Under the pieces are notes generated by a model. The model did no database searches. It saw only the letters and a program-made list of their open reading frames with translations, and was not told the DNA's origin. This document shows, piece after piece, positions 9,993 to 21,668 of a stretch of DNA of 52,849 nt. Both the position numbers and the translations under genes were made by a program. The first letter of the stretch is position 1. Every line of letters starts with the position of its first letter. Where the stretch lies: positions 1,214 through 54,062 of the forward strand of contig NPFB01000073.1 in NCBI GenBank assembly GCA_014084085.1, read 5' to 3'. Source of the stretch: Hondaea fermentalgiana. Lineage: Eukaryota; Sar; Bigyra; Thraustochytrida; Thraustochytriidae.

Positions 9993-11804
9993 TCAGACAA
10001 CAGTCGCGCTTTGCGGCATTTCCTGAGCCATGCGGATCTTGGCATCCACAGGCTCGGAGCCGACAGATGAGGCGTCAGCATCAGAAGTCGCCTGGCGCAT
10101 TCGAGCGACGTAGATGACGGCAATGACCAAGAGGAGGAGTCCAAAAACGATTGTGGTCACCGTTGTGGCGATTTCCCACGCTGAAGGGCGACGCGAGGAA
10201 CCGGTCGTAGACTTATCGTCAGAAACTGAGCTGAGTGTGATGGTAATTGTCTCGAGTCTGAGAGTGCCTTCAGTATAGACAGCTACCGGGACGCTGAGGT
10301 CCACAGGCTTGAAGTCCTTGCTAAGGTCCGTCGTACGTTCACGGTTTCCGCGATCACCACGAGAGTCATGCCGCTCACTGTCGTCGTCATCGTCCCTATC
10401 ACCACCGCGGCCACGTCCACGCCCACGACCGCCACGCGTGCTGTTTCCATGGCCGTGGTAATCATGTCCATGATGATCCTCGTTGTCATCATCATCGCCG
10501 CCGCGACCTCGACCGCCACGCGTGCTGTTTCCACGGCCGTGGTGATAATGGCCCTCAGTATCTCCATCATCGTCAGCATCGCCGCCGCGACCGCGACCAC
10601 GCCCACGACCGCCACGCGTGCTGTTTCCATGGCCGTGGTGATCATGTCCATGATGATCCTCGTCGTCATCATCATCACCGCCGCGACCTCGACCGCGACC
10701 AGAGCCACAACGGCGACCACGTCCACCACGACGATCGTCGTCGCCATGACTTCCACGACCACCTCGTCCACCACGGCGCTCTTCATCGTCATCATCGTCC
10801 TCGCCACGTCCGCGTCGGCCCCTTTTGGTGCTGTTACCATGAGCACGATCTCCACGGGTACGGTTTCCTCGGCCGCCGTGTCCTCTTCCGCCACGGCGAT
10901 CATCATCCTTATCATCATCGTTATCATCATCTTCTTCATCTTCGTCGTCGCCATGTCTACCGCGACCACCGTGGCCGCGACCACGTCCGCTACAATCATC
11001 GTCATCGTCATCTTCATCATCATCATCGTCCTCATCCTCCAAAAGATCAAATTCATCAGCATGCTGAGGCCATACAGCATAGCCAAGATCGCGCAAAGAG
11101 TTGACGCTGATCGTGGAGAGCGGCATATCGCGCGCATTCATCGTGCCAGTCATGAGCTCAGTGTCAAAGACATCTTCGTCCCAATGTGCGACGTCGATAG
11201 CATCAGCGCTGCGCTCAATGGGAACGCTCGAAGCATCCTCGGGACCACCTGCGAGAATGTAACCCCAAATACCGCGGCTGCCCACATACGTGTTGTCCTC
11301 GATGAGACCGTGCTCAGTCCAGAGGGTACCGATGCCAAGAATGTGGCCAATCTCGTGCTCGACGAGAGTCTGAAGGAGACCCTTGTAGGCGTACTTGGTT
11401 GCGAGCTTGGCGTTAATGGTAATGACACCGATGCGAGGAAAGTAGGTGCCGTCATCGTTGGCAAAGACGCACGGCTGTGCAAAAACACCAGTATCCTTGA
11501 GAAGCTCGCTCTCCCCTACGACCCGAACGAGTACGAGAAGGTTGTTGATTTCTTCGTCCGCCTGGATCGCATAGTCGACGCCGCAAAATTCCTTCAAGTT
11601 GACGTCCTTGTCCATCACGAGAGGGTCTTGTTCGCTACGAATGGTTTTACTCCACGCTGCTGCGGCATCTTCGAGTGCCTCGTTGATGCTATCGGTAGCC
11701 TCGGTGGCTTCGTTTTCAAGTAGAGTTGTTGTCACATAGTCATCTGCAAGTGCACTCTGCGCGCAGAGCGCGGCCAGGCAGACCGCAAGCGCAAGAACGC
11801 GCAT
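9993..11804 (-). CDS. Membrane-anchored M8 (leishmanolysin-type) metallopeptidase with Asp/Arg-Gly repeat linker
   Basis: This 603-residue type I membrane protein has a signal peptide at 1-20. The catalytic domain (~22-245) carries HEIGHILGIGTLW (zinc ligands H150 and H154, general base E151), a third-ligand candidate H207 in VAHWDE, and a Met-turn ELMTG (M218). That is the arrangement of bacterial-type M8 peptidases. Residues ~255-485 form a low-complexity linker of Asp/Glu tracts alternating with RGRG and HH segments, with repeated N-S-T sequons. A TM helix (~543-567) and a short tail ending in PVDAKIRMAQEMPQSATVV follow. The gene at 14056 is a paralogue with the same juxtamembrane sequence (PVAV.T, WEIA.T) and tail motif but no insert. 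It probably cleaves extracellular or surface protein; the substrate is unknown. The high-scoring open frame on the opposite strand (10368-11723) is a codon shadow. Confidence 0.9.
   Translation of the reverse strand: MRVLALAVCLAALCAQSALADDYVTTTLLENEATEATDSINEALEDAAAAWSKTIRSEQDPLVMDKDVNLKEFCGVDYAIQADEEINNLLVLVRVVGESELLKDTGVFAQPCVFANDDGTYFPRIGVITINAKLATKYAYKGLLQTLVEHEIGHILGIGTLWTEHGLIEDNTYVGSRGIWGYILAGGPEDASSVPIERSADAIDVAHWDEDVFDTELMTGTMNARDMPLSTISVNSLRDLGYAVWPQHADEFDLLEDEDDDDDEDDDDDDCSGRGRGHGGRGRHGDDEDEEDDDNDDDKDDDRRGGRGHGGRGNRTRGDRAHGNSTKRGRRGRGEDDDDDEERRGGRGGRGSHGDDDRRGGRGRRCGSGRGRGRGGDDDDDEDHHGHDHHGHGNSTRGGRGRGRGRGGDADDDGDTEGHYHHGRGNSTRGGRGRGGDDDDNEDHHGHDYHGHGNSTRGGRGRGRGRGGDRDDDDDSERHDSRGDRGNRERTTDLSKDFKPVDLSVPVAVYTEGTLRLETITITLSSVSDDKSTTGSSRRPSAWEIATTVTTIVFGLLLLVIAVIYVARMRQATSDADASSVGSEPVDAKIRMAQEMPQSATVV
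10365..10634 (-). repeat. 84-96 bp coding tandem repeats in the M8 linker
   Basis: Three units of about 28-32 residues each start with GNSTRGGRGRG and continue into an Asp-rich and His-rich stretch. On the + strand the shared core gccacgcgtgctgtttcca starts at 10431, 10515 and 10611. Further degenerate Asp/RGRG repeats extend to about 11030. Each unit brings one N-glycosylation sequon. Confidence 0.9.
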
Positions 11805-14055
11805 GCTCGACAGGCTTGGAGTTTTCCTTGTCTTGGAATCCTTGGTGTTTCAGTTTTGGTTTTGGTTCTGATGTTGAGGCGCTCTTGCGTTTCAGGTTTG
11901 CTTTCGAAGCGCTTTGCCGCGCGTTTATTTTTCCTGGAGATCATCTCCTCTTCCGGCCAATGCCGGCACAAAGCGCACGCTGGGGATTGCAATCTTCCTA
12001 GGTGCCGGGAAGCGTGCGGTCAAAGTCGGGAAGAAGGCGGCGGCCATTTCATGCACGGGCATCTTCCAAGTAGGGCAGGGCAGCGCTAACCAGCTAGACG
12101 CAAGAGGGCGAACTGATCGCGACGGTAGCTTGGCGAATTCCTGGCCAGCCTTGGTAGTCGTGCTATGCGCGAGTGCATCTGCTTTCCGCGGCGCAGTTGC
12201 CCTGTTCTTCCCCGGGACCCGAGTGTATACCCTTGGCTGGTTGGCCGACGAGCGCATGACACGGGTCAACGCCGCATCGTGCCGACTTATTTTTTCTTCT
12301 GAGCAGACGCCATCGTCATTCATCTTTCCTTCATTTCAACTGCGCGTCACCTCCACCCAGCTTTATTCTGTGTTGAATCGTACATATCTTCATACCTAGC
12401 GCTGTGAAACGCTCGTGTCCAGCCTTTTGTTGGCCCCCTTGGCCGTTCATTCACGCTCTCCAGCTCCGAGTCGCAGTCGCTCGCTCGCCCGCTCGCTCGC
12501 TTGCGAAAACCAGCCGATCCTCGGCCAGTCGAGCTGGACCCCCGCCCGGGCCATCTGTGGCCCGCACCGGATCCGCTGTGGCCCTCTCTCTCTCTGCTCT
12601 TATGGGGCAAGGCTCTGCATGCGCGCGTGCGGGCACGCGAATGTCGTCTAGTGTGGTATGCTTGTGGGGCGGCTCTCGTCCGCTGTGGACCCTGCCGGTT
12701 CAAGATGGCGCCCCCCCCCCGCGCACGTGCCGGCTCGTGGCGCCTGCGGCTGCGGGTCTTCGTATAAAGAGCAAAGATAAATTGCAACTGCAGGCCTCAT
12801 GTACATCCTTCTTACGAGCCCAAGCTCGAATTGCGCGGCTCCGAGAATGGCAAACGTAGCCGGGCCGCAAAAGGCGCGTGAACTTGATGGGGGGGAGGGG
12901 ACGGGGGAGGGAATGGGCGAACCGGGCCGCGGCAGCATGCGTCCGTCACCCACGGTTTGGAAAAGTCCGCCACGCTGGGGAAGCCCAAATGCAAGCAGCT
13001 GCAGCTGCAGCATCCTGAGGTATGGACGGAGATGAGTTCGAAGACGACCCTGGAGACGATCGGTGAACCAATGGCAATCAATCACGGCCATGATCATGAT
13101 TGGTTCAATTGGATGGCTGACGCAGCTCGCGGTGCTTGGGACCTTGCGAGGATTGGAAGCCCGAGGCTGCAGCGGGCGGGACGGCCACTCGCTAACGCCG
13201 GCCGCCGCCGATGCTAAATCCTCAATGGAAGGTAGATTGATTCGATGACGATGCCAATGCCGATGACAACGGAGGTTGCTGGCTGGCACGGAAAGTGCGG
13301 ACGAGGGCAAGATGCGTGCACGAAGATAGATGAACCAAAGAACAGACGCCCGAGAAACTTCAAAATGAATGAAAGGAATAGTTTTCATCGAACCTCTCGG
13401 TCAACTTCTCGGACCTTGGGCCAGCTATCTTTCCCCTCAAAGAATACGCCGCAGTATTCATGCAATGGTGAAACAAGTAAAGTATGCGTGCAGCAGCAGT
13501 GAAAGCCGTGAGCTGAGCTGACAGTGAAGCACACAACCAAAGTCTGTGTTCTCCCTCGATTTTCATCCCCGGACACAAGGAGCTGAAATCCGTCTGCTGA
13601 AGTGTCAGAAGAAAAACGATTCGCGTCTTGCAGCATTCGTTGTTGCTTTCGGCCCAAGGCACAGGTTTATTTTGTTGAAGATCATGAGAAAAGAAATCAG
13701 TCAGAACATTTTGTTTTTTCTCTCGAGTCGGCGAGGATCTCGCGAGCCAATTTGCTTGCTAGCTATCTACTAAAGGACACGCCGTTGGAAAAAAGGCGTG
13801 AGTCCTCAAACTATTCGTCGATCAGCCTGCCATTTATTCCCCTCCCAAAGGAATGGTGGCTTGGCATACTCAGATCCGTCCAAAGTGGATCAGATCGCTC
13901 ACTCATCAATCAGGTCAGATTGCTACTATTTCTGCGCGCAGCATGCGCAAATCAAATTGAGAGGCCCTCTGAAGAAGAAGAAGAAGAAGCTCTCTCGGGC
14001 GTTCGATGGTCAAATGACCAAGGTGGGTGGGTGTGTGGAAAGGTGGTGGATTGTT
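11805..14055. other. Intergenic region between the two M8 genes
   Basis: These 2.25 kb between two leftward genes contain the promoter of the M8 gene at 9993-11804 and the 3' flank of its paralogue. Short overlapping frames (for example 12404-12859 and 12648-13388) are Arg/Pro/Ser-rich without domains. A run of C's lies near 12710-12720 and a GAA run near 13975-13990. No RNA gene or mobile element was recognised. Confidence 0.55.
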
Positions 14056-15261
14056 TTAGACGGCCTCGATGACAGAAGCAGTCGTGACGGGCGCGGCCGG
14101 ATTGGTCGCAGTCTCGTCGATTTTGGCGTCAACAGGAGCAGAAGAGTTTGTTGCCGCCTCTGCCGCGGCAGCAGCGCGCATGGCCTTGCGCGCCCTGTTG
14201 CGGTACCAGCAGCAGCAGGCCGAAGTCACCGTAAGAAGCACGAAAAGAAAGGCGGCAATAGTCGTGACGGCGATTTCCCAAGAAGAAACCTTGTCGTCGT
14301 CCATGGCAATGTACTCTACCGTTCCGTTCAAGTCAGTAAATACAGCCACGGGTTCGCTCCTGTTGATCATGATATGGTCTCCCTCAAAGTTGACAACGTC
14401 ATCGTCGTCCTCGTCAATCGTGGAGTTCTCGCTGCTGGTAGAAAGCGAGACGGCAGCCGACTTAGACGAGGAAGGCACAGAGTAGCTCTGGGCCTTGCTG
14501 ACCTTGACCTTGTATCCGAGGTCCTTGAGGGAGGAAACCGTCATCTTGGAGAGTGGGTTCGACTTGCCGCTGTTAAGCGTTCCCGTCATGAGCTCGTTGC
14601 TAAAGGTAGACTCGGACCAATGGGCACCCTTGGTACCGGAGCCTCCGGTGCTTTGCACAGGGACCGAGGTCGCGCTGGAAGGTCCTCCAACAAGAGCGTA
14701 CCCGTCGACGCCGTTCTCACCATTGTAGACGATCGAGGACGAGCCGGACGTGAGATCCTCGGAACTCCAGAGGGTGCCAAAGCCGAGGACGTGGCCCATT
14801 TCGTGGGTAATGACTTCCTGAAGCGTGCCCTTGGTGACCATGCGGTCCATGTCGGCGCTGTCGAGGTTCATGATTCCGAGGCGCGGGAACCAGTAGCCAT
14901 CGGTCTTGCTGAACATGCAAGGCCCGGCGCTGCCCAGAACACTGCCGACACCATCAATGGATGTGATGGAGACGAAAATGATGAGATTCTTGATCTTTGA
15001 GCCCTTGGCAAAGGTGTAGTCAACGCCACACGAGTTGGAGACGCTCATTGCCTTGGAGTTGGTGATGGTGGGGAGCTTGGTCTTGATAATCTTGGACCAG
15101 GTTTTGGCCGCCTTCTTGAAGGCTTTGGTGACGGCGGCCTTTTGCGACGACTCATTCTCAACAATCTTGAGCGTAATGTAGGCTCCCGATGCTGCCGGGG
15201 CGCAGCACAGCAAGCACGCCAGGACAGCCACCAGCACGCTGCACACGCGTCTCACCTGCAT
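14056..15261 (-). CDS. Membrane-anchored M8 (leishmanolysin-type) metallopeptidase, short paralogue
   Basis: A 401-residue type I membrane protein is predicted from the ATG at 15261, with a signal peptide at ~1-26. The catalytic domain has HEMGHVLGFGTLW (H153, E154, H157), a third-ligand candidate H214 in GAHWSE, and a Met-turn NELMTG (M225). It shares conserved blocks with the neighbour: CGVDY, the WFPRLG strand, YALVGGP.SATSVP, and SSLKDLGY. After a short Ser-rich and acidic stalk come EPVAVFT, SSWEIAVTT and a TM helix (~328-352). The tail is Ala-rich and contains SSAPVDAKI, matching the SEPVDAKI of the paralogue. It lacks the ~200-residue Asp/Arg-Gly insert. Same strand, 2.25 kb apart: most simply a tandem duplication followed by linker divergence. 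Proteolytic activity is inferred from intact zinc and catalytic residues. Confidence 0.9.
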   Translation of the reverse strand: MQVRRVCSVLVAVLACLLCCAPAASGAYITLKIVENESSQKAAVTKAFKKAAKTWSKIIKTKLPTITNSKAMSVSNSCGVDYTFAKGSKIKNLIIFVSITSIDGVGSVLGSAGPCMFSKTDGYWFPRLGIMNLDSADMDRMVTKGTLQEVITHEMGHVLGFGTLWSSEDLTSGSSSIVYNGENGVDGYALVGGPSSATSVPVQSTGGSGTKGAHWSESTFSNELMTGTLNSGKSNPLSKMTVSSLKDLGYKVKVSKAQSYSVPSSSKSAAVSLSTSSENSTIDEDDDDVVNFEGDHIMINRSEPVAVFTDLNGTVEYIAMDDDKVSSWEIAVTTIAAFLFVLLTVTSACCCWYRNRARKAMRAAAAAEAATNSSAPVDAKIDETATNPAAPVTTASVIEAV

Positions 15262-15349
15262 CTTGTCAGCTCGCTGTCGCTGCTTCCGTCTCCTCTACCC
15301 TCGCTCTTGCTCCTCGTCTTCGTCTCCGTCTTCGTCTTCTCCGCCGCCC

Positions 15350-15380
<31 letters not shown>

Positions 15381-18300
15381 GTGCCGCTTGTGAGTGTCTG
15401 CTCTGCTTTCGTCTGTGTCTCTCTCGCTGCAAATGAGCGACCTCGACCACCCACCAGCGATCGGAGCACCTTCGTTTCTGCTGGCTGCTGCCTCGCTTTT
15501 TGCTTTCTTCTTCTTCTCCTTCTTCTTCTTCTTCCTCTGCGCGCGGTGCGTGGCTCGCCTTCGCGGGTTCGGGCTTTGCTCGAGTGAGGTCCAAGATGTT
15601 CTGGGTTTGCTCTGCTCGGCTCCGCTCCGAGTCCGGGGCGCGCACCTGCAGCGCGCGCTCGTGCTTTTCACGCCATACTAATTCCCCCTCTTCTCCGGGC
15701 GAAACGGCGAGGCCCTCCCTCCTTGTCCAAGAGTACGCCGCGCGCTTTCCACGCTCCGACCGCCGACCTGCGACCGCCGCCTTCGGCCAGCCTGTACACG
15801 CGCGCGCGCGACTCCCTCGCGTCGAATCGCGTCGAGTCGCGGAGCGGAGTCGGGTCGGGTCGAGACCAGCGAGACAAGTCGAGTCGAGTCGAGTCGCAAG
15901 GAGGCGAGGCGAGACGAGCGGAGGAGAGGAGACCCCTCGCACAAGCTCTTTTCTCTCTCCTCCTTTTCACATACTTCCTTCCTTCCTTCCTTCCTTCTTA
16001 TCTTGGACGGCCTGTACTACTGCTGCTATAACTAACTATCATTTTGTACAAGCTCCTCGCGCCGTTTCCTTCCTCCGTTCGTTCGATCGACCGATCCTTC
16101 CTCCTCGACCTCGCACGTCTCTCGCGCCGACTCGACGCGGCTCAGGTTCGCCTCCATCGACCTGGCCTTTCTTCTGATCAAGGACGGCCACCATTGACAC
16201 CCTCGCGTCGCAGTTCAACGCAAGTTGGTTGGCTGCTTGGTTGGTCGAATGAACCACGGTCGACGAATCACACACACGCCGCTTGCTTCTCGGGCCCGAA
16301 CCCCCAGGCCTGGATGGAGCTCTCGAGTCGATCCACGATCGACCTCGCATCGAAGTGCAGCGGCCACTGCGGCTGCTCGAGCTCTTGCTGTGCACCATCT
16401 CCTCCATCCATTCATCTCTTTTCTTTCATCGCTCGCGTGCCGGGCCACGATTCCATTCATTCTTTCACGCCTTTTCTTCCACGCGAGGCGTCTCGAGAAG
16501 GCGCTCCAGCAGCTCGAGGGCGCCTCCGACGCCTGCCAGGACCATCAACATCTAGCCTACATCACCCTCATCAACATCGTCAACCTCGTTATCATCGTCA
16601 ACATCGTCACCATCACCGCCGCGATGCACGCATGCTACGCGTGGCGCGGCTCGCGATGCGGCTGACCTTCGGGGCTCCATCCATCCTCCCTGACTCGGCT
16701 CCTCGCGCGCATCCCGCACACGCAGCACCCGCCCTCCTCGCCGCCGCGGTCGCCCTCGCAGTCGCTCTCGCAGCCGCTCTCGCGCTCTCGCGCGTCGCAG
16801 CCGCGGCCTCGGAGCCTCGCCCTCGCAGCCGCACGTTGCCTCGCCCGCCGGAAGGAAGGAAAGGAGAAAGGAAAGTGAAAATAAACACCCGCAACAAAGC
16901 AAAGAAGTGGGAAAAGAAAAGACACTGCGCCTTATTTGCATAGTAAGCAGGGAGGGATCAGCGGCCTGCGGTTGGGGTACGGTTACCGGCGGCCGCTAGG
17001 CAGACGCTACGGGGTCGTAGGCGGCGGTGAATTGGTGCACGCGCCGGAAACGACCCCGGGCTCGTGCCGCGTGCAATGCCGTGCCATGCGCCGCCGGACG
17101 TGCAGGGAAAGAGGGCGCAACGCTCGCTCGATTGGCTTCTCGCTCACTCGCTCGATCGATCGATCGCGTTAGCGGCGGACGGGCCGCCGTCGAGAGGGTC
17201 GATTGGCGGGTCGATCGTTCTGAAAAACCAAGATCAGAAACCCTCTTGAACGAACCTATACTTGAACACACACACCGAGGGAGCGAGCCGCCGACGAACT
17301 CGGAGCGCTCCGCGACCGGCATGGCGCGAGCCTTCCTTCAAGGCCTTTGCTTCAGTCGCCGCCACTCACAAAGCAAGCCACTGCCATTGGCCTTGCTTGG
17401 CCACGGACGCAGGCACATCGCGAATCCACAACTGCCGAGGTGACCTGACCAATGCACTCGTGCAATGATCCCCCCAAAGAGCCTCTTCTCGACGCCAGAC
17501 TCTCCTCGCGCTTGCAACAAAGCTGCAGTTGTTGCTGCTGCTGCTGCTGCTGAGGCGTGGGCTTCGTTCGGCCGAGGCGCAGGGCGCCGGCCGCAGCTGC
17601 AGCCGATGCGTCGCCGCAGCTAGCTGCAGCAGCTCCGTCGAGAAGCAGCGGAGCGGCAAGCTGCAGCTCCGCGCGGGGGCTCCGTCGTCTCGTCTTGGTC
17701 ACCCCTCGCGCTGCGCGGCTGCCGCGCACCGAGAAAAAAACAAACAAGCTCGCACGACGGACGCGCCGCGCATGATCGCATGATCGCATGCGCGGCGGCA
17801 CGTCGCGGAAAGGCTCTCTGGCGCACGTCGCGTGTCGCGCGCGTGGCGACGAGCCGCAACAGGACCGACGCCGCCTTCGCAGCGCGAGCCCTTGGTCATT
17901 TTTCCATGCACAAAAGCCAACTCACCAATTTCTGCGCCTCGCAACCGCCGCCGCCTCCGACTGCGACGCGCTCTCGCGCTCTGTGCCAGCCTTGTCTTGG
18001 CCATTTCCACCCCGCTTGAGATGATCTTCTCCATCTCGTCTCGGACCCGACCTTGACTATCTTGAACGTCTCCATCTTCGAAGTCGTATCTCAATTTCGT
18101 ATCTTGCCTTTCTCCAGGCTAACCACGACGTCCTGCATCGACCTGGCGACGCGCTCCAAGCCAACTTTCTTTCACTCATCTTGAACTCATCTCAACTCGG
18201 CCGCGTCCGCAACCAAGCTCGCCAAGCCAAGGCCTGCAGAGCCTGGCTGCGCACGTGCCGCCGCGCGTGGCATGCAGGAGCTGCTCCGCGACGGCCGTGC

Positions 18301-19770
18301 GGGCGGCTGCGAGGCCGCCAGGTAGTTGAGGGAAGCGGACCAGACGGACCCGCTGCCGGCCGCCGTGGCTAGGCCTATCCTCCTCGTCGTCGTCGTCATC
18401 GCTATTGATCAGATCCAGGGCGGCCGATCATCAAGATCAAAAATCCACCATCGAAAAAAGAACAACGGCAAGAAGAAGAAGAAGAAGAAGAAGAAGAAGA
18501 AGATGTTGCGTGTGAAGTTCTGCGTGGGCGGCAAGCAAAATTGTCGTTGGTCACGGCCGTCGTCGCCCTCGAAAGGCTCAATCTTCATACCTTGGACTTT
18601 CCTTTCCAACGTGCACTCACAGCAGTCAGGAAATGAATGAAAGCATCGCCTCCATCTTCTTTTTTTCATTTTTCCTCTTTTTCAAGCCCTGAATCGGCAC
18701 GTGCGCCTTGGATCGACTTTTTGTCCGCCTGCTGCAGCTGCTCCCCGCAGCTTGCCTTCCCCCCCAGCTCTCGCCCCTTGAAAATCCGGCGGCACGCATC
18801 GCCTGCGTCCCCACCGTGCCCCGCAGATGTCCCACAGAGTCAGTGCCACTTTCGCACGGCCGCTATAATAGAGAATATACTCGCAGACCAAGGATAAAAC
18901 CGTAGAGCCGGGCCAGACCGCGCCGCCGCCTTGTTTCGCCTCACCTCGCTCGTCTCGGCTGGGCTCGTCTCGCTTCGATCGCCTCGTGCCGAGCGAGCTC
19001 TTTGCGATAATTTACGCCCACGCCCACGCAGACGCAGACGCAGATGCGCAAGTGAGCGAGCGAAGACGCTTCCTCCCTCGCGAAGCTGTGCGAGCCAACG
19101 ACGGGCGCTGAGGCGAAGGTCGGGCCGACTCGCGACGCAGATCCGGTCTCGCAGCCGCACGTTTTCCGCGGCCAAGGCGGGCAAGGACGGAAGCATTGCG
19201 AAGAGTCAAGGCCTTGCTAGGAGAAAAAGAGGTATGAGCCCGGCTTCCGGACCCAAAGAATTATAGAGTGGGATGTCGAATGCGATGAAAAAAATGCACT
19301 TCAAGACGATCAAGAAATGGTCGAGATCCTCGATCAGGATGAAACAAATCAATCAATCGCGCGTGATGATTGAGAGCAACTTCTCCAAGATCGGGACCGT
19401 GGCCGCACCGCGTGAATTATTGATCAACGTGAAGGGAGACGCAGCCGCCCGCCGTGCAGGTGCAGAAAGGTGGATAAACAATCGCCGTGAGCCCGTTCGG
19501 GCGCGGCTCCCAAACAGCCCATCTTTAGCAAGCTCTTGTGTCGCGCGATCTTGGAGAATTTTGCGCTACCAACTAACGGCCGGACGCAGCGGGTCGGCAC
19601 GGCCAGCAAAGATCGCGCGAGGAGCCGAGTCGAGTTGAGTCGAGTCGCGTCGCGTCGAATCGGTTGAGCTCCACTATCGTGGCCAAAGCCTCCTCTTTCT
19701 CCGCCAGCGCCGTCTTTCTTCCTCTGTTGGCTTGTTCGTCAACATTGTTGCTGCAGCTGCGAATCGCCTC

Positions 19771-19771
<1 letters not shown>

Positions 19772-19810
<39 letters not shown>
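19772..19810. repeat. (GCT)n trinucleotide run
   Basis: This is an almost pure GCT/CTG run of about 13 units outside any gene I can support. It is one of several trinucleotide tracts in this gene-free region. Confidence 0.9.
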
Positions 19811-19811
<1 letters not shown>

Positions 19812-20881
19812 GCTTGCTGCCGCAGGCGAGAACGAGCTAGCTCACCTAACCTTGTGCACTTGTGACAGGATAGACACAAGAAGCCTGGGTTCGGAAGCGG
19901 CGACGCGACACACCCATGCGGATTCGGCCATTCGGGACAGGACTTCTTCCACACCAAAGCTGCGCTCTCTTGCCCATCGACACAACCATGTTTCATTTCG
20001 TTTGTTTGTTTTTCAGAAGCACACGAACGAGGTACAGATGGTAATTCTGAGAGATTCATCGCAGCCTTTCCAGAAGAAAACAAAAAAACAATCGAGCAAT
20101 CGATTGATCGATCGACCATCCATCTGTCCATCCATCCCGATTCAATTTCGACATCAATCTCGACTTCGACTGTGGCCCCAATCTCAATCGTGTCTCTACA
20201 ATTCCTACCCGGCAACGACGGGTGTCTCAAAGTCATCGCATTGTCGTCCAATCGATCGATCGATCTCAGACTGATGATGATGATTTCGACACAGGCTGTG
20301 CGGCTCTGCTACCGTTCGCACGACCATGCCGCCCATAACCCGCCGCCCATAGTATGTATATGCTCTGTCGATCGAATCCGAATGTCTCTCTCGAAGACGC
20401 CGAACACGGACTTTTATGCGCGAGCGGGTCCCCTTGGCCCGGCGCGTTCAGTGAGCTGCGGCGCAGCCTCCACCAACCTCAAAAACTCTGCAAAAACTCG
20501 GCCTCGCGGACCTGGCCTTGTCACGAACCTGGCCGTGGTCTGGCAGGCGCACGCCGGGCCCCTCGCCCTCGGTCGCTTCCGCGCGAGGCGCATCGGCGCA
20601 CGTCTTCGGCGCATGGCGCTCTGCCGCTGCGAGACCCGAGATGCTCTTTGACGGCGCTCCCGACGCTGAGCGCGGGCGAGCCGTCGCCGAAGCGACGTCG
20701 CTCAGGCGGAGCCAGGAAGCCTTCCGACCCACCGGCCCGCCGACCAACTCCGCCGGCCCACCAGCCAACCAATCGCTCGACGCTCACGGCGAGATTGCCG
20801 GCAGCCTAACATGAGCAGCAACAGCAGCTGCAGCAGCTCGCTCGCTAGCTGCCTGGGATGGAGGGCGCCTCCCCGCGCTCG

Positions 20882-20913
<32 letters not shown>
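20882..20913. repeat. (GAT)n trinucleotide run
   Basis: About ten perfect GAT units lie in noncoding sequence, without a supported gene on either strand. Confidence 0.9.
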
Positions 20914-20916
<3 letters not shown>

Positions 20917-21668
20917 GCTCGAGAAGGGGCTCCGACGAAGACGTCATTGACGTGCAAGAGGGCGCCAAGGACCGAGAAGATGATAAGCCTGGAGTCCACT
21001 TCAGGCTTGTGCGCATGTGCATCGCATGCGTAGGATCGTGACGAAACTGACGGCCCGGACAAGTCGAACGCGCCAGGCTTGCTTGCAGTTGCGTGCTTGC
21101 TTGCTTGCTATCTTCTTTGCGCGGCAGCGGCTGGTGCGGACGACATTTGCGGCAGACGGCCATCCAGCCATGCATCACGTGAATCTCGCGCTACTTCGCT
21201 AGCTTGCTTGTGGGCAAGGATTGGTCGAGTATTAGTGAGAGGAAGCGCAGTCAATGTTGTTTGGTGGTGGGCTCGTGATACATAGGCTTATGAAACACGT
21301 GCCTTGAATATGCATATCTTGATACTCCATGCATCAGCATGCAGCATGCGAGTCCCTCGAAGAAGAGGCTTGCCAAGATTGTATACGGCGTACAATCTCG
21401 AACTTGCCCCAATCTTTTTTTGACTTGCTTGTCTGTACTGCAACTTGCACGGAATGATCTCAACATTTGGAATGCGCTTTATAAGACACACAAGAGCAGC
21501 AAAGGAACTCGGACAACAACAACAAAAATCGACATTGCAGAGCAACACATGAAGTGCATGTGAGACCTTTTCTGGTTGAAAATGCGCCTGGACTTGATTT
21601 ACTATCTATATTTCTCTGTCTTATCTAAGCATCAAAGTGTGTGTGAGGGGGGAAGGACCTCGGCGTCA

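Larger units (their letters stand above)
15262..21668. other. 6.4 kb gene-free, microsatellite-rich region
   Basis: I find no convincing gene here. Open frames are short, overlap on both strands and are dominated by Arg/Ser/Ala/Pro runs. Simple repeats include CGT (15350-15378), CTTC (15973-15998), GAGTC-like runs (15820-15900 and 19620-19660), GCT (17529-17552 and 19772-19810), GAA (18471-18502), CGAT (17150-17172) and GAT (20882-20913). The right part is the 3' flank of the leftward aldolase gene and the left part the promoter of the M8 gene at 14056. A long noncoding transcript cannot be excluded. Confidence 0.55.

Noticed and set aside
10368..11723. 451-codon + strand frame opposite the M8 protease
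   Set aside because: Its Thr/Ala/Ile/Val-rich product mirrors the Asp/Arg-Gly repeats of the real gene; the M8 zinc motif is on the other strand.
16044..16943. 299-codon + strand frame in the gene-free region
   Set aside because: His/Ser/Arg/Ala runs from simple repeats, with competing frames on both strands and no domain.
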